Positions 7,361-16,226 of a stretch of 64,000 nt of DNA are shown here, piece by piece. Under the pieces are notes generated by a model, which was not told where the DNA came from, made no database searches, and was given only the letters and a program-made list of their open reading frames with translations. The position numbers were made by a program, and so were the translations under genes. The stretch's first letter is position 1. Every line of letters starts with the position of its first letter. Source of the stretch: Pseudomonadota bacterium. GTDB lineage: Bacteria; Pseudomonadota; Gammaproteobacteria; Steroidobacterales; Steroidobacteraceae. The stretch lies in the NCBI GenBank assembly GCA_037200975.1, contig JBBCGI010000001.1, forward strand, positions 3,803,716 to 3,867,715, in the 5' to 3' direction.

Positions 7361-9337
7361 ATGTTCGAATCACCGCTGTCTCTCATTCTCGTCCTGTTAG
7401 CTGCCTCGGTCTTCGTCGTGACGCTGGCGCGCCGGCTCGGGCTGCCCTCCATCCTGGGATACGTCACGGTGGGCCTGGCTCTCGGGCCCCACGCGATCGG
7501 CATCTTTCCCGAATCGGGCACCACGCACCTGCTGGCCGAGCTTGGTGTGGTGTTCCTGCTGTTCACGCTGGGCCTCGAATTCTCCTGGCCGCGCATGGTG
7601 GCGCTGCGCCGCGAAGTGTTCGGGCTCGGCAGCCTGCAAGTCTTCGGCACCGCGACCGCGGTGGCCCTGCTGGTGCGCGTCACGCTCGATCTGGGCTGGG
7701 CCCAGTGCATCGTGCTCGGTGGCGTGGTCGCGATGAGCTCGACGGTATTGATCGTCCAGCAGCTCACCGAACGCGCCGAGCTCAACCGCACGCACGGCCG
7801 GCTGGCATTCAGCGTGGTGTTGTTCCAGGACATCGCGGTGGTGCCATTCCTCGCGCTGGCGGCGGCGCTCAACCCGGAGGGCGAGGCCTTCACGGTGGGC
7901 GGCGCGCTGAGCCTCGTGGCCGCAGGCACCGCCGCGGTGCTGCTGGTGCTGGCCGCCGGCCGCTGGCTGCTGCGGCCGTTGCTTTACGTGATCGCGAACA
8001 GCCGCCTGCGCGAGCTGTTCACGCTGGCGGTCCTGCTGGTGGCGCTGGCTTCGGCCTGGGCCTCGCAGATGGCGGGCCTGTCGATGGCGCTCGGCGCGTT
8101 CCTGGCGGGAATGATGCTGGCGGAAACCGAATACAGCCACCAGGTCGAAAGCGTCATCCGGCCGTTCCGCGACATCCTGCTCGGCCTGTTCTTCATCTCG
8201 GTCGGTATGTTGCTCGACTTCAAGGCGCTGCTCAGCGAGTTCTGGCTGATCATCGCGCTGGTGGGCGCGATGGTGCTCATCAAGGGCGTCATCGCCGGGT
8301 TCGCCACGCGCCTGTTCGTCGATTCCAACTTCAAGGCGATCCGCACCGGCGTCACGCTGGCCGTCGGCGGCGAGTTCGGCATCGCGTTGCTGACGCTGCT
8401 GCTGCAGAACCACGCCATCGATCCGGCGATCGCGCAGCCGCTGCTGGTGGCCGTGGTGGTCGCGATGGTGCTGGCGCCGGTGATCCTCGCCAACAACAAA
8501 CGCATCGCGCGGCTGTTGTTAGGGGAGCGCGGCCCGCCGCGTACGGCGATCGAACGCGAGGACGCCGCGACACTCGCGCTGGCCAAACGCGAACACGTCA
8601 TCCTGTGCGGCTTCGGCCGCGTCGGCCAGAACGTCGCGCGCGTGCTCGAGGCGCAGGGTTTCGAATACATCGCGATCGATCTCGACCCGGTACGCGTGCG
8701 CGCGGCGCGCCAGGTCGGTCATCCGGTGGTGTACGGCGATTCAGCGGACAGTCAGGTGCTCGAAGAAGTCGGTCTCGCCAATGCCAACGCCGTGGTGATC
8801 TCGTTCTCCGATACCAGCACCGCGCTCGCCATCCTGCGCAGCTTGCGCGACCTGCGCACCGACGTGCCGGTGCTGGTGCGCACGCCCGACGATTCGCGCC
8901 TGCTGGAACTCAAGGCGGCCGGCGCCACCGAAGTGGTTCCCGAAGCCTTCGAGGCCAGCCTCATGCTGGCTTCCCACGTGCTGATGTCGCTCAAGGTCGC
9001 GCCCGCGACCGTGATGCGCACTGTCGCGGAGTTGCGCGGCAACCGCTACGAGATGCTGCGCGACATCATCGCCAGCACCGACAGTTCTCCGGTGCACCCG
9101 GCGATCACCGAGGCCGTGCGTTCCATCGTGCTGCCGCCGGGTTCGTGGTGCATCGGCAAGACGCTGGACGACGTGCGCAGCGCCGGCGCGCAGGTGGCGT
9201 TCACGGGCATCCGCCGGCACGGGATCATGGGGCGCGAGCCCTCCGGCGACACACAATTCCAGGACGGCGACATCGTCGTGATCTACGGCACGCCCGAGCA
9301 GCTCGAGCATGCCGAGGCGGTGTTGCTCGCCGGCTGA
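7361..9337 (+). CDS. CPA2 monovalent cation:proton antiporter with RCK domain (Kef/YbaL type)
   Basis: 658 residues. The N-terminal ~385 residues are a 12- to 13-helix Na+/H+ exchanger domain (SLILVLLAASVFVVTLARRL; ITLLGVVF-like helices; LGAFLAGMMLAETEYSHQVE). A TrkA-N/RCK domain follows at about 410-530 with the nucleotide-binding motif GFGRVGQNVARVLE and the acidic strand end IAIDLD. A TrkA-C domain lies at about 590-655 (FQDGDIVVIYGTPEQLEHAE). It probably moves K+ or Na+ against protons under control of a bound nucleotide. The order and length fit the KefB/KefC/YbaL group, but the exact ion and ortholog cannot be read from the sequence. It stands next to nhaA, divergently, making an ion-homeostasis pair. 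Confidence 0.93.
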   Translation: MFESPLSLILVLLAASVFVVTLARRLGLPSILGYVTVGLALGPHAIGIFPESGTTHLLAELGVVFLLFTLGLEFSWPRMVALRREVFGLGSLQVFGTATAVALLVRVTLDLGWAQCIVLGGVVAMSSTVLIVQQLTERAELNRTHGRLAFSVVLFQDIAVVPFLALAAALNPEGEAFTVGGALSLVAAGTAAVLLVLAAGRWLLRPLLYVIANSRLRELFTLAVLLVALASAWASQMAGLSMALGAFLAGMMLAETEYSHQVESVIRPFRDILLGLFFISVGMLLDFKALLSEFWLIIALVGAMVLIKGVIAGFATRLFVDSNFKAIRTGVTLAVGGEFGIALLTLLLQNHAIDPAIAQPLLVAVVVAMVLAPVILANNKRIARLLLGERGPPRTAIEREDAATLALAKREHVILCGFGRVGQNVARVLEAQGFEYIAIDLDPVRVRAARQVGHPVVYGDSADSQVLEEVGLANANAVVISFSDTSTALAILRSLRDLRTDVPVLVRTPDDSRLLELKAAGATEVVPEAFEASLMLASHVLMSLKVAPATVMRTVAELRGNRYEMLRDIIASTDSSPVHPAITEAVRSIVLPPGSWCIGKTLDDVRSAGAQVAFTGIRRHGIMGREPSGDTQFQDGDIVVIYGTPEQLEHAEAVLLAG

Positions 9338-9354
9338 CCAAGACAATCCAGTGG

Positions 9355-9813
9355 CTAGCGGTGCTCGCCCTTTTTCTGCTTCTCGACCAGGTCGTCGATG
9401 TCCGGCACGCCTTCGTCGCTGATGCCGTCGTCGACGCCCTTGCGTGCGTTCTCGGCCAGGCGCACGTACACCGCGCGGATGCGTCCGAGCTCGCGTTCTT
9501 CCAGCTCCTCGAGGTTCATGAGCACGTTGTGCGCTCCGGGCGAGATGCGCAGCAATTCGTCGAGCTTGATCTGCACGGCCTCCGAGTCGCGGTTCTGCGT
9601 GCTCTGGATCAGGAACACCATGAGAAAGGTGACGATGGTCGTGCCGGTGTTGATCACCAGCTGCCAGGTATCGCTCCAGTGGAAGAGCGGGCCGCTGATG
9701 GCCCACGCCAGCACCACGCACAGCGCCAGCGCGAAGGTGACGGGCTGGCCGGTGGCGCGCGCGATGCCTTTGGCGAAACGCGTGAACCAGGAACTCGATT
9801 TGGCGGGTGTCAT
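9355..9813 (-). CDS. low-affinity iron permease family protein
   Basis: 152 residues from the ATG at 9813, which has a GAGGG ribosome site; an upstream in-frame ATG at 9855 has none. Two membrane helices (VTFALALCVVLAWAISG and LVINTGTTIVTFLMVFLIQ) are followed by the family segment STQNRDSEAVQIKLDELLR and an acidic cytoplasmic tail ending in EKQKKGEHR. This pattern is that of the small bacterial proteins related to the yeast low-affinity iron permease (PF04120). Actual iron transport by such short proteins is not well established. It converges on the antiporter gene with only 17 bases between stops. Confidence 0.88.
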   Translation of the reverse strand: MTPAKSSSWFTRFAKGIARATGQPVTFALALCVVLAWAISGPLFHWSDTWQLVINTGTTIVTFLMVFLIQSTQNRDSEAVQIKLDELLRISPGAHNVLMNLEELEERELGRIRAVYVRLAENARKGVDDGISDEGVPDIDDLVEKQKKGEHR

Positions 9814-9882
9814 GCAGGGTCCCTCGTGAGGTGTGCCGTGCGCAGCGTAAGCCAAATCTCGCCGCGCCGGCGCCGGCGCGTG

Positions 9883-10845
9883 TTACTCGCGCGCCACCGC
9901 CTCGGTGACTTCCTGGCGTTTGCCGAGGCTCAGGGCCAGCACGCTGCCGACGATCATGGCGGTGCCGAGCAGCTGCCAGGCGTTGAGACGTTCATCGAGG
10001 AACAGTGCCGCGAGCAGGATGGTGGTCGGTGGCCCCACGGTGCTGCCGATGGCGGCGCGTTGCGCACCGACGCGCCGCACGCCCTCCGCCTGCATCAGCC
10101 CGGGCAGGAACATGCACGCCACCGACAACACCACGAGCAACATCCAGTCGTGCGCCCGCAGCGCATGGAACTCGTCGAACGAGCGGAACAACGCGAAGTG
10201 GATGGCGAGCACGACCGCGGACGCGCTCATGCCGATCGCGGCGAAACGCGTGCTGCCGAGCTCGCGCGTGTAGCGCTCGCCGATCAGGAAGTAGATGGCC
10301 GTGGTCAGCGCGGCGATCAGCACCAGCCCCGCGCCGAACAGGTTCTGCCGCAACTCGTGCAGGTCGATGCCACCCATCACGAAAAAAATGCCGGCGTAAG
10401 TGACCAGCATGGCGAGCACGAGTTTGGCGTCGGGCGCGCGCCGGCTCATGAACGAACTGATGGTGACCACCAGGGCCGGATAGCTGAACAGCAACACGCG
10501 TTCGATGGACGCGTCGATCAGCGTCAGCGCCCAGAAGTCGAGCAGCGCGCCGACGTAGTAGCAGATGATGCCGGCGGCCGCCGCCGCGAAGACTGCGCGG
10601 CCGCTCATCTCCCTTCGGGCATGTGCGCCCTCACCAATGCCTGCGGCTGGTTTGTTGGCGCGGAACGCAAACCAGGCGAACAACGGCATGGCCAGCACCG
10701 CGCGCACCGCGACCAGCAGTTCGAAGCCCACACCGCGCTGGTACAGCGCCTTGCTGAACAGCCCCTTGCTGGCAAACAGGATGGCCGCGGCCGCCACGAA
10801 GAACATTCCCAGTCGCCGCTCGCGCGTATCGTGCTTTGAATCCAT
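9883..10845 (-). CDS. EamA/DMT-family transporter
   Basis: 320 residues from the ATG at 10845. It is a ten-helix inner-membrane protein made of two EamA repeats (first about 13-150, FFVAAAAILFASKGLFSKA; second about 165-305, ending in LGTAMIVGSVLALSL). A Pro/Gly-containing segment AIGSTVGPPTTILLAALFLDE in the second repeat is typical of the family. It is a drug/metabolite exporter; the substrate is unknown. The frame stays open upstream to 11166, but that part runs through the start of ppc on the other strand and has no hydrophobic character, so I do not count it. It is divergent from ppc with 58 bases between starts. Confidence 0.9.
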   Translation of the reverse strand: MDSKHDTRERRLGMFFVAAAAILFASKGLFSKALYQRGVGFELLVAVRAVLAMPLFAWFAFRANKPAAGIGEGAHARREMSGRAVFAAAAAGIICYYVGALLDFWALTLIDASIERVLLFSYPALVVTISSFMSRRAPDAKLVLAMLVTYAGIFFVMGGIDLHELRQNLFGAGLVLIAALTTAIYFLIGERYTRELGSTRFAAIGMSASAVVLAIHFALFRSFDEFHALRAHDWMLLVVLSVACMFLPGLMQAEGVRRVGAQRAAIGSTVGPPTTILLAALFLDERLNAWQLLGTAMIVGSVLALSLGKRQEVTEAVARE

Positions 10846-10903
10846 AAGTGCATGATTCCAGAGGCGGCTTACATACGCCAATGAATCGGGCGATGTCTGT
10901 AGA

Positions 10904-13639
10904 ATGGCGCGCTTCGTGAGGCGCGACGACATCCAGTTCCCTGCAAAACACACCGCGCTGCGCGACGACGTGCACGTGTTGGGTGTGCTCATTGGCGACG
11001 TGCTCAAGGAGCAGGGCGGCGACGCGTTGTTCGACCTGGTCGAAAAGGACCGCCGTCTATCTATCCGCCGCCGCGCCGGCGACAAGGAAGCGGCCGCCGA
11101 GTTGTCGGTACAGTTGCGCGGGCGCGCGCCGCAGGTGGCCCGCGATCTCGCGCGCGCCTTCTCCATGTGGTTCCGCGCGGTGAATCTCGCCGAGAAGGTG
11201 CACCGGATCCGCCGCCGCCGCGGTTACTTCCTCGAAGCCAGCGATCGCCCGCAACCGGGCGGCGTGGCGGCTGCGTTGAGCGCGCTGAAGGAGCGGGGTC
11301 TCAGTCTCGCCGAAGTGCTCGAGTTGTTGAAGAAGATGCGCATCGAGCCGGTGTTCACCGCGCATCCGACCGAGAGCGCGCGCCGCACGATGCTGCGCAA
11401 GAACCAGCACATCGCCGAGCTGCTGCTCGATCGCCTCGACCCCACGCTCACGCCGCAGGAGCTGAGCAAGAACTGGAGCCGGGTACGCACCGAGCTGACC
11501 ACGGCCTGGCAGACCGAAGACCACCCGCGCGAGCGGCTGACCGTCGCCGACGAGCGCGAACACGTGGTGTTCTATCTGGCCGAGATCCTCTATCGCATCC
11601 TGCCCGCGTTCTACGACGAACTGGCCGAGGCGCTGGCCAAGTTATACGGCGTGTTACCCGATTCGCTCGAGCTGCCGAACATCGTGCGCTTCGGCACCTG
11701 GGTGGGCGGCGACATGGACGGCAATCCCGACGTCCACGCCAAAACCATCCGCGAGACCCTGGCGCGTCAGCAGCAGGTCATCGTCAACGCCTATTTCCGC
11801 GAGTGCGGCCGGCTCGCCCAACTACTGTCGCAGAGCGCGAGCCGCGCCGCGGTGCTGCCGGAACTGAGTCAGCGCATCGAGTTGTACGCGACGCTGATCC
11901 CGGGCGCGCTCGGCATCACGCCGATGCGCCACGACCGCATGCCGTATCGCGTGTTCCTCGGCCAGATCGCCGAGCGGCTGCGCATCACGTACGAAGGGCG
12001 GCCCAACGGTTACGAGACTCCCCAGGCCTTCCTGCGCGATCTCAAACTCATCGCCGCCAGCCTCAAGGCCAACAAGGGTTTCCATGCCGGCTGGGGCAAC
12101 GTCCAGCGGCTCATCCGCCGCGTGGAAACCTTCGGTTTTCACCTGGCGACACTCGACCTGCGCCAGCACGCCGAGATCCATCACCGCGTGATCGGCCAGG
12201 GGCTCGACGATCCGAACTGGATGGTGCGCACCGCCTCCGAGCGGCACGACCTGCTGGTCGCGGCCATCGAACGCGACACCGGCGTGAAGATGGAGCTCGA
12301 TGCGCTCGGCCGGCGCACGCTGGGCGTCTTCGAGGCGATCCTGCAGGCGCGGCATCGCTACGGCCAGGACGCGATCGGTTATTACGTGGTGAGCGGCACG
12401 AGCGGCGCGGACGACGTGCTCGCACCGCTGCTGCTGGCGCGCTGGGCGGAGGCCTACGACAAGCGCAGCGGCGAGGTGGCGGTGGACATCGCGCCGCTGT
12501 TCGAATCGGTGGATGCGCTCGAACATTGCGGCGACGTGATGCGCACCTTGTTAGGCGATCCGCTTTATCGCCGGCATCTCGAAGCGCGCGGCCGCACGCA
12601 GTGCGCCTTGATCGGTTATTCCGACACCAACAAGGAGAGCGGCATCTGCGCCTCGCGCTTCGCCGCGTACCGCGCGCAGGCCGAGTTGTCCGCCGCGCTG
12701 GCCGCCGCCAACGAACGCCACGTCATCTTCCATGCGCGCGGTGGCAGCGTCGCGCGCGGCGGCTCGCGCATCGACACCCTCGTACGTACCGCGCCCGCGG
12801 GTACGGTCAATGGAGTGCTGCGCCTGACCGAGCAGGGCGAGGTCATCAACCAGAGTTACGGTCTGCGGCCCATCGCCATGCGGACGCTGGAGCGGGCGTT
12901 TAATGCCGTGGTGCTGTCGATCGGGGGTGCCGCGAAGGGCGCGGCAGCCGCTTCGGAGCAGGTGCAGTTCGCGGCGCGTGTTGCCTCGGTGAGCCGTCAG
13001 CACTATCGCCGCTTGGTTCACGCCGATGCCGAGTTCTACGTCTGGTTCCAGGCGGTGACACCGATCGACGTGATCACGCGCATGCAGATCGGTTCGCGGC
13101 CCGCCGTGCGCCCGGGCAAGGAAGGTTTCGATGCGTTGCGCGCAGTGCCCTGGGTGTTCGCGTGGACGCAGTCGCGCCACATGTTGCCCGCCTGGTATGG
13201 CGCGGGACTCGGCTTGCGCACCGCGATCGAAGAGCTGGGCCTCGAAACGGCCCGTTCAGCCTATGCCGAGTGGAACTATTTCAGCCTGCTCATCGACGAT
13301 CTGGAAACCACGCTCGCGCGCGCCGATCTCGAGATCGCGGCGGCCTACGAGGAGCTGGCGGAAACGCGTCACCGTCATTTCGCGGCGAAAGTGCGCGAGG
13401 AATTCCAGCTGGTCGCCGAGCAGGTGCTGTCGATCAAGCAGAGCAAGGCGCTGCTCGACCGCGACCAGACGATGCAGCGCTCCATCGAGCTGCGCAATCC
13501 GTACGTCGACCCGATCAATCTGCTGCAGGTCGATCTACTAAGACGATGGAGGGAATCGGGCCGCCAGGACCGCGATTTGTTCGAATCCCTGCTGGCGTGC
13601 ATCGCGGGCATTGCCGAGGGGCTGCAGAGTACCGGATGA
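10904..13639 (+). CDS. ppc: phosphoenolpyruvate carboxylase
   Basis: 911 residues, normal for the family. It makes oxaloacetate from PEP and bicarbonate to refill the TCA cycle. Visible motifs are VFTAHPTES (about residue 150, catalytic His), GGDMDGNPDV (about 267), GYSDTNKESG (about 569), FHARGGSVARGG (about 609) and the C-terminal LQSTG, close to the usual NTG ending. Two motifs differ from the common bacterial form: GYSDSGKDAG is replaced by GYSDTNKESG, and FHGRGG by FHARGG. The lysine and arginines are kept. The ATG at 10904 overlaps a TAGAAT sequence that could be a -10 element, so translation may instead begin at the in-frame GTG at 10916. Confidence 0.96.
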   Translation: MARFVRRDDIQFPAKHTALRDDVHVLGVLIGDVLKEQGGDALFDLVEKDRRLSIRRRAGDKEAAAELSVQLRGRAPQVARDLARAFSMWFRAVNLAEKVHRIRRRRGYFLEASDRPQPGGVAAALSALKERGLSLAEVLELLKKMRIEPVFTAHPTESARRTMLRKNQHIAELLLDRLDPTLTPQELSKNWSRVRTELTTAWQTEDHPRERLTVADEREHVVFYLAEILYRILPAFYDELAEALAKLYGVLPDSLELPNIVRFGTWVGGDMDGNPDVHAKTIRETLARQQQVIVNAYFRECGRLAQLLSQSASRAAVLPELSQRIELYATLIPGALGITPMRHDRMPYRVFLGQIAERLRITYEGRPNGYETPQAFLRDLKLIAASLKANKGFHAGWGNVQRLIRRVETFGFHLATLDLRQHAEIHHRVIGQGLDDPNWMVRTASERHDLLVAAIERDTGVKMELDALGRRTLGVFEAILQARHRYGQDAIGYYVVSGTSGADDVLAPLLLARWAEAYDKRSGEVAVDIAPLFESVDALEHCGDVMRTLLGDPLYRRHLEARGRTQCALIGYSDTNKESGICASRFAAYRAQAELSAALAAANERHVIFHARGGSVARGGSRIDTLVRTAPAGTVNGVLRLTEQGEVINQSYGLRPIAMRTLERAFNAVVLSIGGAAKGAAAASEQVQFAARVASVSRQHYRRLVHADAEFYVWFQAVTPIDVITRMQIGSRPAVRPGKEGFDALRAVPWVFAWTQSRHMLPAWYGAGLGLRTAIEELGLETARSAYAEWNYFSLLIDDLETTLARADLEIAAAYEELAETRHRHFAAKVREEFQLVAEQVLSIKQSKALLDRDQTMQRSIELRNPYVDPINLLQVDLLRRWRESGRQDRDLFESLLACIAGIAEGLQSTG

Positions 13640-13648
13640 TCCGGTCCC

Positions 13649-13987
13649 ATGGATTCTCGAACAAAACCCAAGGATTCGGGTTTCCGCAGTTTCGCGGAAT
13701 TCTATCCGTACTACATCAACCAGCACCGTCACCCGGTGTCGCGCGTGCTGCATTACATCGGCACCTGGGGCGTCATCCTCTGCATCGTCGCGTTGATCGC
13801 GCTTGCCGAGCCGCTGTGGCTGCTCGGTGCGTTCGTGTGCGGCTACACGTTCGCGTGGATCGGACATTTCCGCTTCGAGCGCAACAAGCCGGCCACCTTC
13901 CAGTTTCCTTTTTACAGTCTCGCGGGCGATTTCCGCATGTGGTGGGATCTGAACTTGGGCAAACTCAAGTTCCGTGAGCACCTCTGA
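13649..13987 (+). CDS. DUF962 / Mpo1-like membrane protein
   Basis: 112 residues. It has the family pattern SFAEFYPYYINQHRHPVSRV followed by LHYIGTWG and two membrane helices, then WIGHFRFERNKPATFQFPFYS. The histidines in HxxP, LHYIGT and GHF are the metal-binding residues of the Mpo1 (YGL010w) family, iron-dependent dioxygenases of 2-hydroxy fatty acids in yeast. Bacterial members are mostly uncharacterised. It starts 9 bases after ppc and its last 14 bases overlap the ABC exporter gene, so the three may be cotranscribed. Confidence 0.9.
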   Translation: MDSRTKPKDSGFRSFAEFYPYYINQHRHPVSRVLHYIGTWGVILCIVALIALAEPLWLLGAFVCGYTFAWIGHFRFERNKPATFQFPFYSLAGDFRMWWDLNLGKLKFREHL

Positions 13988-15749
13988 ACGCCCCAAGGGC
14001 AAATCCCTAAAACCGCTGGCCGCGCTGCTGCCGTTCATCGCGCCGTACCGTGCACGCATGCTGGTCGCGCTGCTGGCGCTGCTGGTGGCCGCGGCCGCGA
14101 TGCTGGCGCTGCCGCAGGCGCTCAAGAACGTCATCGACGAGGGTTTCACCGAGGCCAATGCGGCCGCGGTCGATCGCTACTTCCTGTTGCTGCTGCTTGC
14201 CGCGGCGGTGTTCGCAGCGTTCGCCTCGCTGCGCATGTATCTCGTCAACTGGATCGGCGAGCGCGTGGTGGCCGACCTGCGCAGCGCGGTGTACCAGCGC
14301 GTGCTGCGCATGGATCCGGCATTCTTCGAAGTCACCAAGACCGGCGAGATCCTCTCACGGCTAACTACCGACACGACGCTGATCCAGTCCCTGTCCGGCA
14401 TCGGGCTGTCGATCCTGCTGCGTTCCACGGTGAGTTTCCTGGGCTCGCTGGTGCTGCTGCTGCTCACCAATCTCAAACTCGCGCTGATCATCTTCGCGCT
14501 CATCCCCACGGTGCTCGCGCCCATGCTGATCTTCGGGCGGCGGGTGCGGCGGCTGTCGCGCGACTCGCAGGACCGCGTGGCCGACACCTCGGGCCTGGCC
14601 GGCGAAACCCTCAATGCCATCCAGACCGTGCAGGCCTTCACGCTCGAAGGGCTGCAGGGCAAACGCTACGACGACATGGTCGAAACCAGCTTCGACACCG
14701 CGATCAAGCGCACACGCGTGCGCGCCTGGCTGATCGGGTTCGCGATCATGATGATGTTCTCCTCGGTCACGCTGGTGTTGTGGCTGGGCGCGCGCTCGGT
14801 GCTGCACGGCACGATGACGGGCGGCGATCTGGCGAAATTCCTGAGCTACGCCATCTTCATGGGCACCGCCGTCGCCTCGCTGTCCGAGATGTGGGGCGAG
14901 CTGCAGCGCGCCTCGGGCGCGATGGAGCGCACGGTGGAGCTGCTGCAGGCGCGGCCGTCGATCGTGACGCCCGCCAATCCGGTCGCGCTGCTGCCGGGGC
15001 GCGGCGAGATCGCGATCGAACATCTCTCGTTCAACTATCCGTCGCGTCCCGACACGCGCGCGCTCGACGGTTTCGATCTCAGGATCGCGCCCGGGGAAAC
15101 GGTGGCGTTCGTCGGGCCCTCGGGGGCGGGCAAGAGCACCGTGTTCCAGCTGCTGCTGCGTTTTTATGACCCGGGCGCGGGCCGCATTCTCATCGACGGC
15201 GTGGACATCGCCGCCGCGGATCCTTCCGCGGTGCGCGCGCGCATCGGGCTCGTGCCGCAGGAAACCATGATCTTCGGCGCGAGCGCGCGCGAAAACATCC
15301 GCTACGGGCGGCCCGGCGCGAGTGACGCGGAGATCGAAGCCGCGGCGCAATCGGCGGCCGCCGACGAATTCATCGGCAAGTTGCCGGAGGGGTACGACAC
15401 GTTCCTCGGCGAACGCGGTGCGCGCCTCTCGGGCGGCCAGAAGCAGCGCATCGCCATCGCCCGCGCGATCCTCAAGAATCCGCCCATCCTGCTGCTGGAT
15501 GAGGCCACGAGCTCGCTCGATTCCGAGAGCGAGCGGCTGGTGCAGAACGCGCTCGAGAAACTCATGCGTAATCGCACCACGCTGGTGATCGCGCACCGGC
15601 TGGCCACCGCCATCAACTCCGACCGCATCGTCGTCATCGAGCGCGGCCGCATCGTCGGGATGGGCAACCATGAACAATTGCTGCGCGACAACGCGTTGTA
15701 CGCGCGACTCGCGGCGCTACAATTCGGCGCACGCGAAGACGCAGCCTGA
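13974..15749 (+). CDS. ABC exporter, fused membrane and ATPase domains (MsbA-like)
   Basis: 591 residues from a GTG that overlaps the preceding gene by 14 bases. The N-terminal ~320 residues form a six-helix type IV ABC membrane domain. The ATPase half (about 345-585) has Walker A GPSGAGKST, Q-loop VPQET, signature LSGGQKQR, Walker B ILLLDEATSSLD and H-loop IAHRLAT, all intact. It acts as a homodimer exporting lipids, drugs or peptides. The best guess is a lipid A- or multidrug-type exporter; the substrate is not readable. There is no linked accessory protein that would show a type I secretion role. Confidence 0.93.
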   Translation: MSTSERPKGKSLKPLAALLPFIAPYRARMLVALLALLVAAAAMLALPQALKNVIDEGFTEANAAAVDRYFLLLLLAAAVFAAFASLRMYLVNWIGERVVADLRSAVYQRVLRMDPAFFEVTKTGEILSRLTTDTTLIQSLSGIGLSILLRSTVSFLGSLVLLLLTNLKLALIIFALIPTVLAPMLIFGRRVRRLSRDSQDRVADTSGLAGETLNAIQTVQAFTLEGLQGKRYDDMVETSFDTAIKRTRVRAWLIGFAIMMMFSSVTLVLWLGARSVLHGTMTGGDLAKFLSYAIFMGTAVASLSEMWGELQRASGAMERTVELLQARPSIVTPANPVALLPGRGEIAIEHLSFNYPSRPDTRALDGFDLRIAPGETVAFVGPSGAGKSTVFQLLLRFYDPGAGRILIDGVDIAAADPSAVRARIGLVPQETMIFGASARENIRYGRPGASDAEIEAAAQSAAADEFIGKLPEGYDTFLGERGARLSGGQKQRIAIARAILKNPPILLLDEATSSLDSESERLVQNALEKLMRNRTTLVIAHRLATAINSDRIVVIERGRIVGMGNHEQLLRDNALYARLAALQFGAREDAA

Positions 15750-15760
15750 GGAGAATTCAC

Positions 15761-16120
15761 ATGGCTTATGTCGATGGATTCCTTATTCCCGTACCGCGCA
15801 GGAATCGCGCCGCGTACAAAAAGATGTCGACGCAGGCCGGCAAGGTGTGGATGGACCACGGCGCGCTCGGTTATCACGAGTGTGTCGCCGATGACGTGAA
15901 GGTCGGCAAACACACCTCGTTCCCGCAGGGCGTGAAGCTCAGGAAAGGCGAGGAAGTGTGGTTCTCGTGGATCGTCTACAAGACGCGCAAGGACCGCGAT
16001 CGCGTGAATGCCAGGGCCATGAAGGACCCCAGGCTCGCATGCATGATGGATCCGAAAGCCATGCCGTTCGACGGCAAACGCATTGTGTTCGGCGGCTTCA
16101 AGATGATCGTGAATCTGTAG
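15761..16120 (+). CDS. DUF1428 (YbaA-like) protein
   Basis: 119 residues. It is a small soluble ferredoxin-like-fold protein opening with AYVDGFLIPVPRRNRAAYKK and containing FSWIVYKTRKDRDRVNARAM and the ending KRIVFGGFKMIVNL. These segments are diagnostic of DUF1428 (E. coli YbaA type). No enzymatic function is established. It lies 11 bases after the ABC exporter with a GAGGA ribosome site, so it is probably in the same transcript. Confidence 0.93.
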   Translation: MAYVDGFLIPVPRRNRAAYKKMSTQAGKVWMDHGALGYHECVADDVKVGKHTSFPQGVKLRKGEEVWFSWIVYKTRKDRDRVNARAMKDPRLACMMDPKAMPFDGKRIVFGGFKMIVNL

Positions 16121-16143
16121 GTTCTCGGGCCGGCGTACACATT

Positions 16144-16156
16144 TGTCATACATTCG
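16144..16156 (+). promoter_or_regulatory. TGTCAT box upstream of the response regulator
   Basis: TGTCATACATTCG lies about 70 bases before the response regulator start. The same 13 bases occur at 49000-49012 upstream of a VPLPA-tailed protein. The core TGTCAT is also found in four other intergenic sites of the exosortase region. It resembles a half-site of a PhoB-type box, and since the gene it precedes is itself PhoB-like, autoregulation is possible. No clear second direct repeat at 11-base spacing is present. Confidence 0.4.
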
Positions 16157-16226
16157 ATACAGTTCTTCACAATGAATCTGCAACTTGCGAAACGTTTAAT
16201 GCCTGCGCTCGAGGGAGAGATCCTAC

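Noticed and set aside
6907-10839. A 1310-codon open frame on the plus strand across nhaA, the CPA2 antiporter and the iron permease family gene
   Set aside because: It is antisense or out of frame to three clear genes, has an Arg/Gly/Ala/His-rich composition with no domain, and is an expected artefact of high GC content.
10846-11166. A 107-residue N-terminal extension of the EamA transporter
   Set aside because: It would run antisense through the start of ppc and lacks hydrophobic or family features; ATG 10845 gives a normal family length.
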